A stretch of 64,000 bases of DNA from Aplidium turbinatum (Eukaryota > Chordata > Ascidiacea > Aplousobranchia > Polyclinidae). How positions within the stretch are numbered: the first letter of the stretch is position 1; each line of letters starts with the position of its first letter. Position numbers and translations under genes: made by a program. The notes under the pieces are model-generated. The model was given only the letters and a program-made list of their open reading frames with translations, ran no database searches and had not been told where the DNA came from. The stretch covers positions 32,371,824 through 32,435,823 of the forward strand of contig OU964919.1 of the NCBI GenBank assembly GCA_918807975.1, read 5' to 3'. This document shows positions 24,152 to 35,038 of the stretch, one piece after another.

Positions 24152-24995
24152 TGTAGCGCCAGAGAGCTCTGTCGTCTCTGACGTCACACGTACACGTCAC
24201 TAGAATCTTCCAGAAGACTCCGCCTTGAGCGCATAACTGCACGTCTCGGGAATTCAATTCAGCAATCGGGAATTCAACTTGTGTAATCAACGTCACTATG
24301 CCGAATTCCTACCTTGGTTCATCGTTATGTAGAATTGCAGTCGTGTTGCGTTGTGTGATCATATGTAAAACTCGCAATCTCACACTAGTACCTTCTTAAA
24401 GAAGTTAAGCTCATGATTTTAAATCAATCAGTCGTTTGCTATGTGAAATTTAGTCTTTTGTAGAGTTCTACAACATGTAAAAATCAGAGTGTGTTAAGTT
24501 TTTGCTATGTGAAAATCAATAGTTTGTTGAGTTTTTGTTCAATATGAAAAGTCGGTTCTTTCAATATGGAAATCAGTTGAATGCAATATCAAAAGTCAGA
24601 ACTTAAAACCAGTATCAAGAAATCAGTCTTGGTAATTCTAAAGCAATATATCAGTTTCGTTGTTGCTACCGTTTTCTATTTTTGGCACTGCCAGGATGAC
24701 GTTTGGATCAGTTTATTGTTAATGTAGCAGCGACGACATTTCGTATCCAGTTGTTGGTGGTGGAGCTTTAATATTCCGGTGTTTTCCTTTACTTTCTGTG
24801 TTGCTGGATCGAAGATTAAAAACTATAAACAATTACGTTGTGAGCAAGCATTGATCTTCTGAGTTGAGTTAGTAAACAATACAGCAGCGTAATCGACCTC
24901 GTGTCCTATCATTCCTTGCCGACTTTGCCCAGGAATGTTGCCATCCCACTGATGGCTGTGTATGGGTGGATATGCTGAAAGCAGCGTCCGCTACA
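24152..24995 (+). repeat. 3' LTR of the non-autonomous element
   Basis: 844-bp repeat nearly identical to the 5' LTR, preceded by a short G-rich stretch (GCGGGGGTG) in the polypurine-tract position, followed by target copy CTTTC. Confidence 0.92.
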
Positions 24996-25034
24996 CTTTC
25001 CAAGTCATGCTTGCTGATGTAAATTCGGCATACT
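24996..25034 (-). CDS. Internal exon (5' part) of the interrupted gene
   Basis: Acceptor CATTACAG at 25035-25036, then VCRIYISKHDLE. The phase follows from the donor at 25432. The exon is cut by the LTR element at 24995. Confidence 0.65.
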
Positions 25035-25194
25035 CTGTAATGACATACTAAGCTAATTTAAATTTAGCGTTAAAAGGTTTATATTTTTACTTTCCAACCA
25101 TTAATAATCATGAGATTATGTTCTTATCTATTTTATTCATGTTTATGAACCAGGTACCCCGGTGTTTGTCTACAGCTTTTCAACACAAAAGCAT

Positions 25195-25390
25195 CCTCTT
25201 TCGTGGTTCTGTTTGCAATATTTTGTCAGACTGAGCCACCACGACGGGTAGACTGTATGGCCCCAATGGGAAATAAGCGTTAAGTGTCTTTCCTAAGGAC
25301 ACAACGACGCAATGACCAGCTCAAGCATCAAACTAGCAACCTTTCGGTCACTAAGTTGGCACCCTACCAACTAAGATACGCTGCCGCTAT
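25195..25390 (-). mobile_element. SINE-like element, family D
   Basis: The minus strand reads GCGGCAGCGTATCTTAGTTGG (A-box-like), then GACCGAAAGGTTGCTAG, then TTGTGTCCTTAGGAAAGACACTTA, the last block being a motif common to many marine invertebrate SINEs. It lies in the intron between two exons of the gene at 16595-25486. Confidence 0.55.
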
Positions 25391-25432
25391 TACGTTCTTG
25401 AAATACATTTCATGCTTTTGCAAACACCATAC

Positions 25433-25486
25433 CTGTTTGCTAAAGTCAACCAACGCGAAGGATTTAATGGACCAGGTTTTGTCTTT
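25433..25486 (-). CDS. Upstream exon of the interrupted gene
   Basis: Encodes KTKPGPLNPSRWLTLANR with donor GTATGG at 25432; the acceptor is probably TATAG just before AAAAGAC. PSRWLTLANR is the hallmark block that precedes the IYxS...FIV...PMWF block in this family. The start is approximate. Confidence 0.6.
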
Positions 25487-26506
25487 TCTATACCAGGTAA
25501 CAATTTTTCCGAAGAAATATTCTGCACGATTTGGTACAGATAAAATTGATCAGCTAACAAATCGTGCAGAATATGTATACAGTGTACACTGTACAGCTGC
25601 CCAGGTGTAGCCTACTCTTTGCCAAGTACCGAAAAATAATTTTAATTACAATGAAATCAAAAGCCCTTGAGATGAACTACGCAGTTCATCTTGAGATAAA
25701 CTCGCATTTTTGCCATTTTTGTGGACAAATCAATAATTGATTTGTTTTTTGATTATTTTTATTTTTACCATGAGTTTTGATGTTTAGAAACTTTGTATAG
25801 TGTTGCATTTTGAAACACATTAACATTTTTCTTAGGATGTGAAATGTAGCATCATCAACTTTGGAAGCTTTTGTATTTGGTATTGCAATTTGGGCGAAAT
25901 GTTAAATTTCGATGCAATATCTCCATAAAATAAGTTTATAAAAAAATCCAATTGGGTAAGCAGAGGTAAGCTTATTACAAATATTCATTACGATACTAGC
26001 CTACATTTTTTCATCCATACAATTTTGAACGCCAGCTGGGTACTGGTAACTTCATGAGGTTTATGTTTTGGCCTCGAAAACTTTTCATTACAATTTAGAG
26101 CTGAAAATACGCTCAAAATGTATACCAAATTAAACACAATTTTTCAAAATTTTCTGGTGGAGGTCTCCCAGACCTCCCGCTATTTTTCTCATCTTCAGCA
26201 AACACATGGTTTCACTTTTACAACTCTGCACCTGCCAGGGCCTCTGAGAGAAATTTTCACTAGGGGTACGAAGAGTCATTCTAGGCCCCCCTCTCACTCC
26301 GGGCCCCCTTTGTCTTGGGCAAAACGTATGATGTTTGCTTAGGCGTATTGCACACCATACAACATTTTACTGCAGACATTTGTGCGCAATAATAGTATCA
26401 AGCTGCAATAAAACTATTCTTTAATTTTAATAGGCTATGCACAATAATACTGAATATGAAAGAGAATAAATATGTCATTTCTCTCATATGATATAGGCCT
26501 ACCCCG

Positions 26507-26708
26507 TAGCCGGTCGTTTGGTCGACAGGACATTTGGTCGACAAGACATTTGGTCGACAGGACATTTGGGTTAGGGTTAGGCTAGGGTTAAGGTTAGTTA
26601 ACTAACCCTAAAATGAATCGTTCTGTCGACCTAACGTCATGTCGACAAATTGTCTTGTCGACCAAATATCTGTCGACCAAACGTCCTGTCGACCAAATGA
26701 CCGGATAC
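26507..26708. mobile_element. MITE-like inverted repeat built from GGACATTTGGTCGAC units
   Basis: The left arm has three tandem units (TTTGGTCGACAGGACA and variants); the right arm has their inverse, ending GTCGACCAAATGACCGG. The centre carries GGGTTAGGGTTAGG and GTTAACTAACCC, a telomere-like tract. Outer ends GTAGCCGGTC and its near inverse. Nested in the hAT-type element. Confidence 0.75.
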
Positions 26709-26847
26709 CGGCCTGCCCTGCTGTCAGATAAGATAAGACTGAGCATCATAAAATACAAGTTTATAACAACAGAGAATGGCATTGGCCTACCCTAAATTAA
26801 ATTTTATCCCATGCATCGGAATAATGACATAATGTAAGGTTTAAGTC

Positions 26848-27060
26848 GCCCCGATAGCTCAGTTGGTTAGTGCGTGACGTCGTGAACAAAGAAGCTTCAA
26901 GATCAAGCGGTGCTGGTTCGACTCTCGGGGTGTGCGCTTGAGCAACGCGTTCTAAGGACTGCTCTCCATTCAGTGGCACCTAATGGATGTAATAATTCCC
27001 AGGTAACAAGACTTCAACAATCGGAAATTTCACTCTGCCAATCTCCGTAACCGGCCCTGC
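26848..27060 (+). mobile_element. tRNA-derived SINE, family A (copy 2, near full length)
   Basis: Same A box, B box and body as copies 1 and 3, and shares with copy 3 a 3' region containing CACTCTGCCAA. It is inserted inside the hAT-type element at 26236-27597. Confidence 0.8.
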
Positions 27061-27605
27061 TTCAAGGGCCTCTACAAGTATGCGAAACAACCAGGAATAG
27101 CCTATCAAGGCTTTGTCAGTCCGAGGATAAAGATTCAAAACCAAGTTTGCCCCCTTTTTCAAATACCTTTTAAAAAACACAAAAAAGCCCAAAAACACCC
27201 GGGCATTAAAAAAACTAGTGGTTTGGGATTTTAAAAAAAATCCCAGGTTTTTCTCAACCCTGCTTGTGCTACATTATGCCCGTCTCCCCCAGGACAGGAG
27301 AATAACCAACTTTTGTGATTTAATTTAGGGTGCTTTTCACAGGACATGTTTGCACGTAAGGCATTAAGTCACCACTTTAGACACCTAATTTCTTTCCGGG
27401 ACCTTTTGCTACATTGCGGGCCCCCCAAGGACTAACAAATAACAACATTTATGCTTGAATTTAGTCGTTTAGGACGGTTTTACCCAAACATTTTTGCGCG
27501 TAAACTATAAAATCACAATTTCGGGCCCCCCAACAACCACAGGCCTGGGCCCTCAAGGGTACGCCGTACCCTCCGTACCCCTCTCTCGTAGGCCCTGGCA
27601 CCTGC

Positions 27606-29289
27606 CACTACATGTTAGATGTATTAAGTGTTAAAGCATTTGCCTATATGGCTCTCACGAAAATGCATTTCCACAAATGTAGCTTCCATTGCTCTTTCAC
27701 TTGAAGAGGTTCCCGACCCCTGCATTAGACTATACAGTATACACTACCCCAGAGATAGTGAGTGATGTTGCGTTTTTAAAAATATGTTTGTAACTCTCAC
27801 TTATTACAGATTCATTACACCACCCCTGGTTTGCATGTTTTTGTTGTTGTTTGTGTATATTTTAGAATTCTTTTTGTTTGCAATGAAATTGTAATAAGTT
27901 GCGTTAGTGGCTCGTCCCTCAAGGCTGCTCAAGGAGACTTTCAAATTAAAGGAACTCGTATTGTGAGTCCCTCTATTCTTTTCTAAGACTTCCTTCAACG
28001 CACAATTCTCTAAAGTTCATTTGTTTTTTCTTTTTAATGGATTAAAAATAGTTCTTTACAAACACCGAACAATATCAACACCAAAAGATCTCAGCCTTCC
28101 GGACAGCATTTAACAAAAAACTGAAGTGATTGAAAGTAAACATTAAAACAATACTGGCTCTACCTTAGAGAAGGCACCTTCCCGCAAGTGAAGCGCTAAC
28201 AAATTAGATGACGCGTGCGAAGAAACAAGCCAAATGAGCCTCGGGAACAGTTTGTGGTGTAATAAAAAAAGCTGCTCGGAATATCGAACATACAAGGATT
28301 TTCAATTCCCACTGGAGCGTGGCTAGTAAAGATAAACAACGAAGCATGACTAAACAGGGTATGTATATCGACATAATTACATAGTGGCCTATCTTTATAG
28401 CTCTTTAACATTCTGAAAACCTCTCAACATAACTAGAACTGGTTTCAAATAATGACCCAAGAAATCGATGAGTAGGCTATTTTGTTTTAAAATTGGTCTC
28501 AATTGAAAATAATACAAAATTTGTTCAGTAGACGTGGTATCTGAACAAGTGGCTAAATTATGTAAATTCTATTAGGCCACATGGTAACTACACACGTACG
28601 CGATACGTGGAAGGGCAGAGAGCTTAGTCTACCCCCTGCCTATGCTGGAGACTCAAGTTCGACTTCTGCGCGGATCGGACACAACTTCATACACAGATCA
28701 GGTTAAACAGTTAAAGAATCAGTTTTACAGAAGTCTACTATACTTAATCTGAATCAACTTTTGGCTATTGGATCAAGACTTTGGCATACTGTTGCCTAAT
28801 TTATTTTAATTGTAATATTGATATCCGATCGGTGACGCTATCACACGGGCTATCAAAATATATATAGCCTACCCTACTGTATATATAAACTGCAAGGTTT
28901 TCGTATAAAAACCAGGATAAAAACAGCAACCTGTCCAGACATTATGAACTCCACAAGACTTCAAAGGTTTATCTCTGTTTCTGCCACTGCTGAAAGGTAG
29001 AAAAGGCAAAACCTCTTGACCTTCGGAGTGGCAAAGGAAACAAAAGGTTCAAACGAAGGAGTGGATGGGAATTCGTTTTTATATCTTTTAAACCTTAAGG
29101 AAGGATCTCTTTCCTGAACAGTTGGTATGCATGATCTTACACTTGGGAAAACCATTTGAATGTTTTGCTTGTACAGAGTCATTAACATAATTAACGTTAC
29201 AACTTCAAACAACTGTATTTAACAAATGGTAGACAATTTTTGAGTAATAAACAAATAATATTATTGTCAAATAAATAAATATTTAGGAA
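27606..29289. other. No recognised gene
   Basis: Bases 27606-29289 are AT-rich with only short unsupported frames; a possible tRNA-like or SINE fragment lies near 28600-28690 (GTTCGACTTCTGCGCGG), too weak to call. Confidence 0.4.
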
Positions 29290-30130
29290 AAACAAGTTTT
29301 ACTCAATGTGTACGCTATTTGCGTCGATAACAAGTCGGAGACGCTTCGAAAAGGACCTGCAAGAGTCACGAATAACGCTTTGAGGTATTTAGATCCATTA
29401 TTTTTTCAAATTAGCCTTCAGCGCTTCCAAACTTAGGTGGTGTATAATCGAAACCTTGTTCTCCAGGTAAGACCAGATGCAAAAGTGTAGGGGTTTCAGG
29501 TCTGGGGATGAAGGAGGCCATTCTACCTTGGAAATGAAGAATTACGGCACATTGGCTGAAAGCCAGTTTTGCGTTCTATGAGCTCCATGTGAAGAGGCAG
29601 AATTTTGTTGGAATGACCAATCGCGTTTTCTGAAGTGTTTCTTTGCCCAAGGCAACAATGAACCCTCAAGGATATCATTTCGGTAGTTTTCTTGGTTCGA
29701 TTTCACACCTTGGTCCACAAAAATCAATGGACTCCTTCCTGATTCGTTGACTGCGGCCCACACCATCGCTGATGTCGCCCCTTGTCTCCGAGTGACTACC
29801 CGGGGTTCCACGTTACCATCTCTTGACCAAACACGATCATTCCGACTATTAAAATGATGCTGGACATCAAATTTCTTCTCATCGCTGAACACAAGGTTTG
29901 GTGGCGTACCTCCTCCTTCGATGCGTGATAGCAGAATTCTGGCTCTGGAAAAACGTTTCTCTATGGTATTGACATTTAGCAACTGTTTCTTCATGTGTTT
30001 GTATAGGCTCATCTTCAAATCCTTCTTGAGAATTGTGAACATAGTTCCATAGGCCACGTTCGCCTCCTTTGCAGTTTTTGAATTGGATTTCTTGCAACGT
30101 TAATTATATTGATGACCCTGTATTGATAAA
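29290..30130 (-). pseudogene. Tc1/mariner transposase remnant (mariner type)
   Basis: The main open piece (30057-29542) encodes VAYGTMFTILKKDLKMSLYK-type helix-turn-helix linker sequence, then FSDEKKFDVQ (first catalytic Asp), AMVWAAVNESGRSPLIFVDQ, SFQQNSASSHGA and NWLSANVP. The next frame continues with PPSSPDLKP (third Asp) and VIDANSVHIE to a stop near 29300. The second catalytic position, normally Asp in QQDSASSH, is Asn (AAT), the end of the catalytic domain is frame-shifted, and an in-frame stop (TAA, minus strand, near 29390) follows LEALKANLKK. The N-terminal DNA-binding part is missing; TACAGGGTCATC at about 30123 may be the element's end, just 30 bases upstream of coding sequence. 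Not active. Confidence 0.8.
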
Positions 30131-32324
30131 GGTGCGTACGAGACAAAGCATGATTTTCTGCAGGCTTTTCGTTTCATGGCATCTTTGCAAATTTGTCCAC
30201 ATCCAGTAAACAGTTCATTAAAAATTAGCAGATAATAGTCATTATTTAAAGAAATCATCAGTTAAAAACGTGCTGTTTAAGCTATGTTGTATTTTCATTC
30301 AGTAAAAATAAACACACCATGAATTTGTATCCTACCTGTTCATGAGTATCTATAGCTACTTCATGAGAATTGGTTGCCAGAAATTTTCGCGTTATTACCC
30401 GGTGAAAGTTTACAAAAATATGTTTGAACGTGTTTAAATATACGTGATACATCTAAAACTTGAGGCCCTGAAAGATTTTGATGTCCCAGGCTTCAACCTT
30501 ACCAGTCTATAGTGGTAAATCTGCACTGCCTTCGTTGCCATAAAACTATTGAAACAATTTAACTATTAGCTTATTTGGTTACATTTGAATGGAACGTTTA
30601 CAAACACGAAACCATGGTCGTATATTGACCACTACATGCAGGACAGCAGAAGTCCATCATGTAAATCATTACCGCAGTGGCGTAAAGAGGGGTTCATGTA
30701 CAGCAGCCGGAGTTTGACTATTTAGGAGCCGAAGTCTGAAATTCTCAGTAAAAACAGGAAACGAAGTTTGATTTTCTTTGCCTGTTGATAACAAATATTT
30801 ACTATGCACTTAGCACAGTTGTGTGGAGTCACATATTTTGGAGTTAGAGTGAAGTAGGAGTCCATTAATCCAGACTCCGCACACCTTTAGTAGGCCTAAC
30901 TACAGAGTTGTGCTACCGCAGACAAACAGAGCAAAAAATTATTCCACATATTCCACCGTTTTAATGCAAATGCCGCTTTTCCGACGTCTTATAAAGGCAT
31001 AATAAACCCAGTTTGTAAACTGGTCACGGAAGAGGTTTGCTGTCAACACCTGTAGATTAAACTACTGGATCGCAACCTAAACAGTAGGCACTGGTTCTAT
31101 CGTGTGGAAAGAAGCTTCAACTGTTGCACACGATTTAGCAAAAACGTAAATTCAAAGTGTAATTTGTAAACGATCACTACGAAAACTAAACAGTTTGAGT
31201 GTTCACTATCGTCTGGATCATTTCACATTTCTGTCCGGAACTATTGTGTTTGTGCGTTGAGTTGCAAAGTAAAAACGGGACCCATAAATCGTACAAAAGG
31301 TTGTGCTTACGTTCTAATCCACAGGATGAACACTAAAGCCACTGCTGTAGAAAAAAACTGTAGGCTACCATGTTCATTTCATGCGTAACTGCGTCATTTT
31401 ATGCGTGAATGATTCCGTATCAACTGGAAGTAACGTCAAATAAGTTAAAGGTATCAGCAACAGAAATAGAAGCAGTAACACAATACTTAAAAATCGAACA
31501 AATTTCAAAAGAAAAATTGAAGAACCAATGTGCTTAATAACGTCATTCCAACGAGACCTAACGTTGTTGCAATATATTTTGTCTCTGGAGTAAATTCCAA
31601 AACACCAAAATTGCGTCTGCGGCCCGTATTCTTAAAATGATCCGGCATGACTTTCTGCAACAAGATTAAAATGTTTAGCCAATATCGAAATGTTTAGCCA
31701 ATTTCCACAAGCTCAAATAAAGATATGTTTTTTCCAGTGTTTAATCGAATTACCCAAATATCTTGAAGCGGCAAGGTCAAAATTTTCAACGTATAAAGGT
31801 CACATGCATGGTCTGCAGATGAGAGCTTACGCAACATTCAAAAAAAGTTGGTCCGACGCCAATCGAAAGCACAAGGCTGTATCTGAGCAATACATTCAAT
31901 GATATCAAGACTGACTTTCTGTACTTCCACTAATTCAAACCTCCAACTACCAGAAAAAGCGTGGATTCCGATTCAACAAAAAAATATAAATTTGAATTCT
32001 GAAACATTGCTAGAAATTCTAGCTGAGCATCTAGATTGCAATTTCTCACATTTACACACCCATCCCCCTTGATTAATGATCCAATCCAAAATATGTTGCT
32101 TAAAATAATCGCTGGAGATTTTAATGATTTCTTCCACGAGCTCCGAGTGACCCTGTATTTGAAATAAAAAAATTGAAAGTTATGCGCTTTTCATAAACTT
32201 AAATTTCGTGTTTCTCGACAGTCGAGTGTAACAAGAAATTGGAATCCTTAAATCAGTCAATTGGAATCCTTCCCTGGATTCAATTGACTGATAAAAGCAG
32301 CGATTGAGAACTATGTGACATAAA
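30131..32324. other. No recognised gene
   Basis: AT-rich sequence without splice-supported frames or repeats, other than the possible mariner end at about 32150. Confidence 0.4.
32125..32160 (-). repeat. Possible mariner-type terminus
   Basis: Minus strand TACAGGGTCACTCGGAGC resembles the TACAGGGTCATC end beside the mariner remnant at 30123. No matching second end found. Tentative. Confidence 0.3.
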
Positions 32325-32560
32325 TTAGTGGTACGATACTGATGAGCCCAGCCTCATGGGCGGAACCCGTGTTTGTCGCTGTCAGTTCTTGCTCCACCTG
32401 ACTTCCAAGAAGCACATGTTTTTAGAAAAGTTTTGACGGCTAGTGTGGAGGCTACACTGGTATGGATAGCGAAACGCAATGCTCCGTCTATATAGTGTGT
32501 AGTCAGGTGGTGGTGACGCCAGGAAGACCACCCTTTCAACAACATAAATTTTATTGAGGA
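32325..32560 (+). mobile_element. Decayed retrozyme copy with one hammerhead ribozyme remnant
   Basis: Shares with 50127-50591 the segment CGATACTGATGAGCCCAGCC plus TCATGGGCG and downstream blocks (GGCTACACTGGTATGGATAGC, CGCAATGCTC, CCAGGAAGA). The hammerhead core CTGATGA is at 32339-32345, stem II GCCCA/TGGGC is intact, but the GAAA box reads GGAA and stem I is weakened, so self-cleavage is not expected. Only one unit is present. Confidence 0.7.
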
Positions 32561-32609
32561 AACTTTTAAAAAACAGTCCTGGCAATTTCGGTTGGTGGTG
32601 GAGGAAAAA

Positions 32610-32720
32610 CGAATCAATTTCGGTTGCTGGTAAAGGAATTGAACCGGAATTTAGCCTACTGCCACCAAGGTTGAATGCCTTACGAAAACGACTCCATTCA
32701 ATCCACTAGGTGCCACTGAA
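32610..32720 (-). repeat. tRNA-like sequence, possible SINE head
   Basis: The minus strand has GGCACCTAGTGGATTGAATGG at the 5' end and a B-box-like GGTTCAATTCC about 75 bases further on. No copy elsewhere in the window. Confidence 0.35.
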
Positions 32721-33821
32721 AAGCGAGTATTTCTATCGTGTGCGATAAAAATCGCACGCAGCGGAGCTGAACCACAATCGATTGATTTTTCATAGTTTAC
32801 CTACGATGATCAGTGGTCCGCCACAAATCTCAAGCAAAATCGTGGTTTGTGATAAAAGATGGAAAGCCATGTTGAATTCATGTCACCATGCCTCAATAGT
32901 CAATACAATAAAACACTGCTATCATCAATACTAAAATTTCCAAATCAGCATTGGAAAACTAAAAGATTTCGGATTTGAGTTCAGCAAGTTGCTAGGTCCT
33001 TTTTCAATGAAGGCCGAGTCTTACAAAAATACTGAGTTCTCTGAGTTAGTTATTCAATTATATAAAGGCAGTTTGCCAAAATTTTGTCAAGTCCTATTGA
33101 GTATTATTCAGAAATGTAATCACAACTGAACTAATGTTACCGAAACGCAAACTGCCGTTACCCAGCATGTCAGAGCTCTAGACATATAGTGTAAACTTTT
33201 AAACAACGACTGAAACTCAAGGTACTATTTGTACTTCATCGTTTGTGCAAACAGCTACAGCGAGAACAATTTGTCACCTCCCAAAGTCACAATTGTAAAA
33301 TCACACGAAGATACGCAGTTTTCCAACACATAAATCTGTATTATACTTGATACTGCTTAGGGATCATGTTTCTCACGTCGAACGTTGTGTCAAAACACTG
33401 AAATTCAAATGTCACTGTAATCGTTTGATTTTACGTGATTTAATTTAATGAACAATCTGCTTATAAATAGTTTCATTTAAACCAGGCTGAAAAATACCCA
33501 TTTTGCGCGAAATGTTATCTAGTAGAAAGTGGTGCACACTGCCTTCATAGTATGTGCATGACGGGGGTTTTGAACATTAGAGCCAGCTCTTTTCATGGCT
33601 TGTAGGCTGCATGCGGGTCAGTTGAAAGATTTGTGCAGCTCTGTTGATTGTGTCTTGTATTTTGTTTCATGACAAAGTAGAAATAAATTGTTTTAAATTT
33701 GTGAGTTAAGACAAACGGTTAGCGTGTTTGACATACACTCGTTTTAGAAATGGAACATGGTACTAAGAGAGTGATAAGCGGAAGACAGCTGTTAAAATTA
33801 ATCTAGCCTACACAGTTACAC

Positions 33822-33998
33822 CAGGGCCGTAGCCAGACCGCAGAGCAAGGGAGGCCAACTTTTTTTTAAGGGGGGCCGAAAAAATTGAATCATTATAATT
33901 GTAGCTGTTGTTCGAGAATGTTGGGATTTTCCAGGAGGGGGCAAAATTTTTTTCAGGGGGGGCGAGGCCCCCCTAGCCCCCGGCTGGCTACGGGCCTG
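33822..33998. mobile_element. hAT-type MITE (177 bp)
   Basis: Termini CAGGGCCGTAGCCAG and CTGGCTACGGGCCTG, with a perfect 8-bp target duplication AGTTACAC (33814-33821 and 33999-34006). G-rich interior without coding sequence. Confidence 0.87.
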
Positions 33999-35038
33999 AG
34001 TTACACTTGTGAAACAGGTTTGCATCTAGAAATCTTATGTCCACAAAGTAAAGATTCATGACGAAACGAGACAGCCTCTTAAAGAATTCAGGAGTTTGAA
34101 AACACCACGAGCTACAATACAACGAAATTATGAAAAGTGTTTGCGAGTTTAAAGCTAAGCTGCAATCATTCAAATCCAACTCAAACTACAAAGTATATTT
34201 CAAAGGCTGCTTTCGAAGACGATGTCTGCGCATATTTTGGATTGTTGCCTTAATGTAAAAGGCATAGGACCCCATTCGAATGGCGAATACACAAAAGAAT
34301 GCTTACTTTCGCAGAAGTTAAAACATTTATACATACAAAGAAAAGCTTCCTGAAGCATATAGTAATGCGTATTGGTGAAGTGGAGATGGGCATAATTTAT
34401 GTGAATTTTTGCTTTATGACAAAATCACAAGATTGGAAAAAGTGGTTTGACAAATTATTTGCAACAGCAAACTTGCTGGTTGACCTGCAGCAATAGGATA
34501 ATCAGTTTAATCACATTCAAAAGCAAAGGTCACATAACGATTAAATTAACAAACCTAATGACAGTTCATTCATTTCCAGACTAATTTCTTTGAATTTGTG
34601 TTTATGATGTAATTTTCTTTAATGTGAAGTAGTTCTTAAAAAATGTTAGCTCAGCGGCTTATGTGTAAGACAGCAGCAGCTTTGAATGTGTGGGTAAAGT
34701 CGTGTACTTGATGCTACAAAAGTCTACGTGACAGCTTATTCAAATAGCGACAAGTGTATAAATAATGAGTAGGCCAAGAAAACTTAAATCGCCAAGATGT
34801 AACACAAGTAAAGGCCTTTTAAGAAAATCGGTCCTTTTTGTTTTTACCCTGGAGTTGGAAATTCAAACAGGTTTGAAAAGACCAATCGCCTCAAACGAAC
34901 GCTAAGAAAGGGCAACGAAATTATAAAACCAAAATCCGTCAATCAAAGACTATTGATTCAAATCCAAATTAAAGCGGGAGTGGCAGAATTTCAAGTCTAG
35001 CAAATTTGGAATGTTTTGATTCGACTATCGCAAGGGTT

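Larger units (their letters stand above)
21526..24995 (+). mobile_element. Young non-autonomous LTR retrotransposon (complete, 3470 bp)
   Basis: Two direct LTRs of 844 bp (21526-22369 and 24152-24995) flank a 1782-bp interior. Each LTR begins TGTAGC and ends GCTACA, and the element is bracketed by the 5-bp target duplication CTTTC (21521-21525 and 24996-25000). The LTRs differ at only about two positions that I noticed, so the insertion is recent. Just inside LTR 1 is a primer-binding-site-like TGGTGACCCCGACGTGA. The interior has no recognisable gag or pol, so it must be mobilised in trans, by a related Gypsy-type element if the primer site is a guide. Structurally whole as a non-autonomous element. 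Orientation is taken from the primer-site position. Confidence 0.92.
16595..25486 (-). pseudogene. Gene of a repetitive, unnamed metazoan family, split by an LTR retrotransposon
   Basis: Exons in order: about 25486-25433, then 25034-24996 plus 21525-21338 (one exon split by the LTR element), then 16982-16595 with the stop. Phases join at each junction. Motifs in order are GPLNPSRWLTLANR, CQFIVTNYPPMWFHIKS, GPRHVFNQMQLFK, SENVVMAMLADDS and, near the end, HSQSLERIVKLVTDAS and CGFDRRHGFIRAG. I recognise this set from uncharacterised multi-copy proteins in cnidarians and other animals, often treated as mobile-element derived; no function is known. Upstream exons were not found. The frame on both sides of the LTR insertion stays open and in register, so the gene was probably intact until that insertion. 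It could be one copy of a transposon-borne gene rather than a host gene. Confidence 0.7.
26236..27597. mobile_element. hAT-type non-autonomous element (1.36 kb), host to two later insertions
   Basis: Termini CAGGGCCTCTGAGAGA at the left and its near inverse (TCTCTCGTAGGCCCTG) at the right, with a perfect 8-bp target duplication GCACCTGC (26228-26235 and 27598-27605), the hAT size. No transposase frame. Inside are the GTCGAC MITE (26507-26708) and a family A SINE (26848-27060), both later arrivals, plus runs of GGGCCCCCC near 27420 and 27530. Confidence 0.82.

Noticed and set aside
22594-24296. Short open frames inside the LTR element
   Set aside because: None exceeds about 110 codons or resembles Gag, Pol or envelope, and they overlap in several frames.
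26565-26630. Telomere or interstitial telomere from chromosome fusion
   Set aside because: The TTAGGG-like tract is short, imperfect and sits at the centre of a MITE.
31690-31902. 70-codon plus-strand ORF
   Set aside because: No splice sites, no family resemblance, and normal length for chance in this composition.
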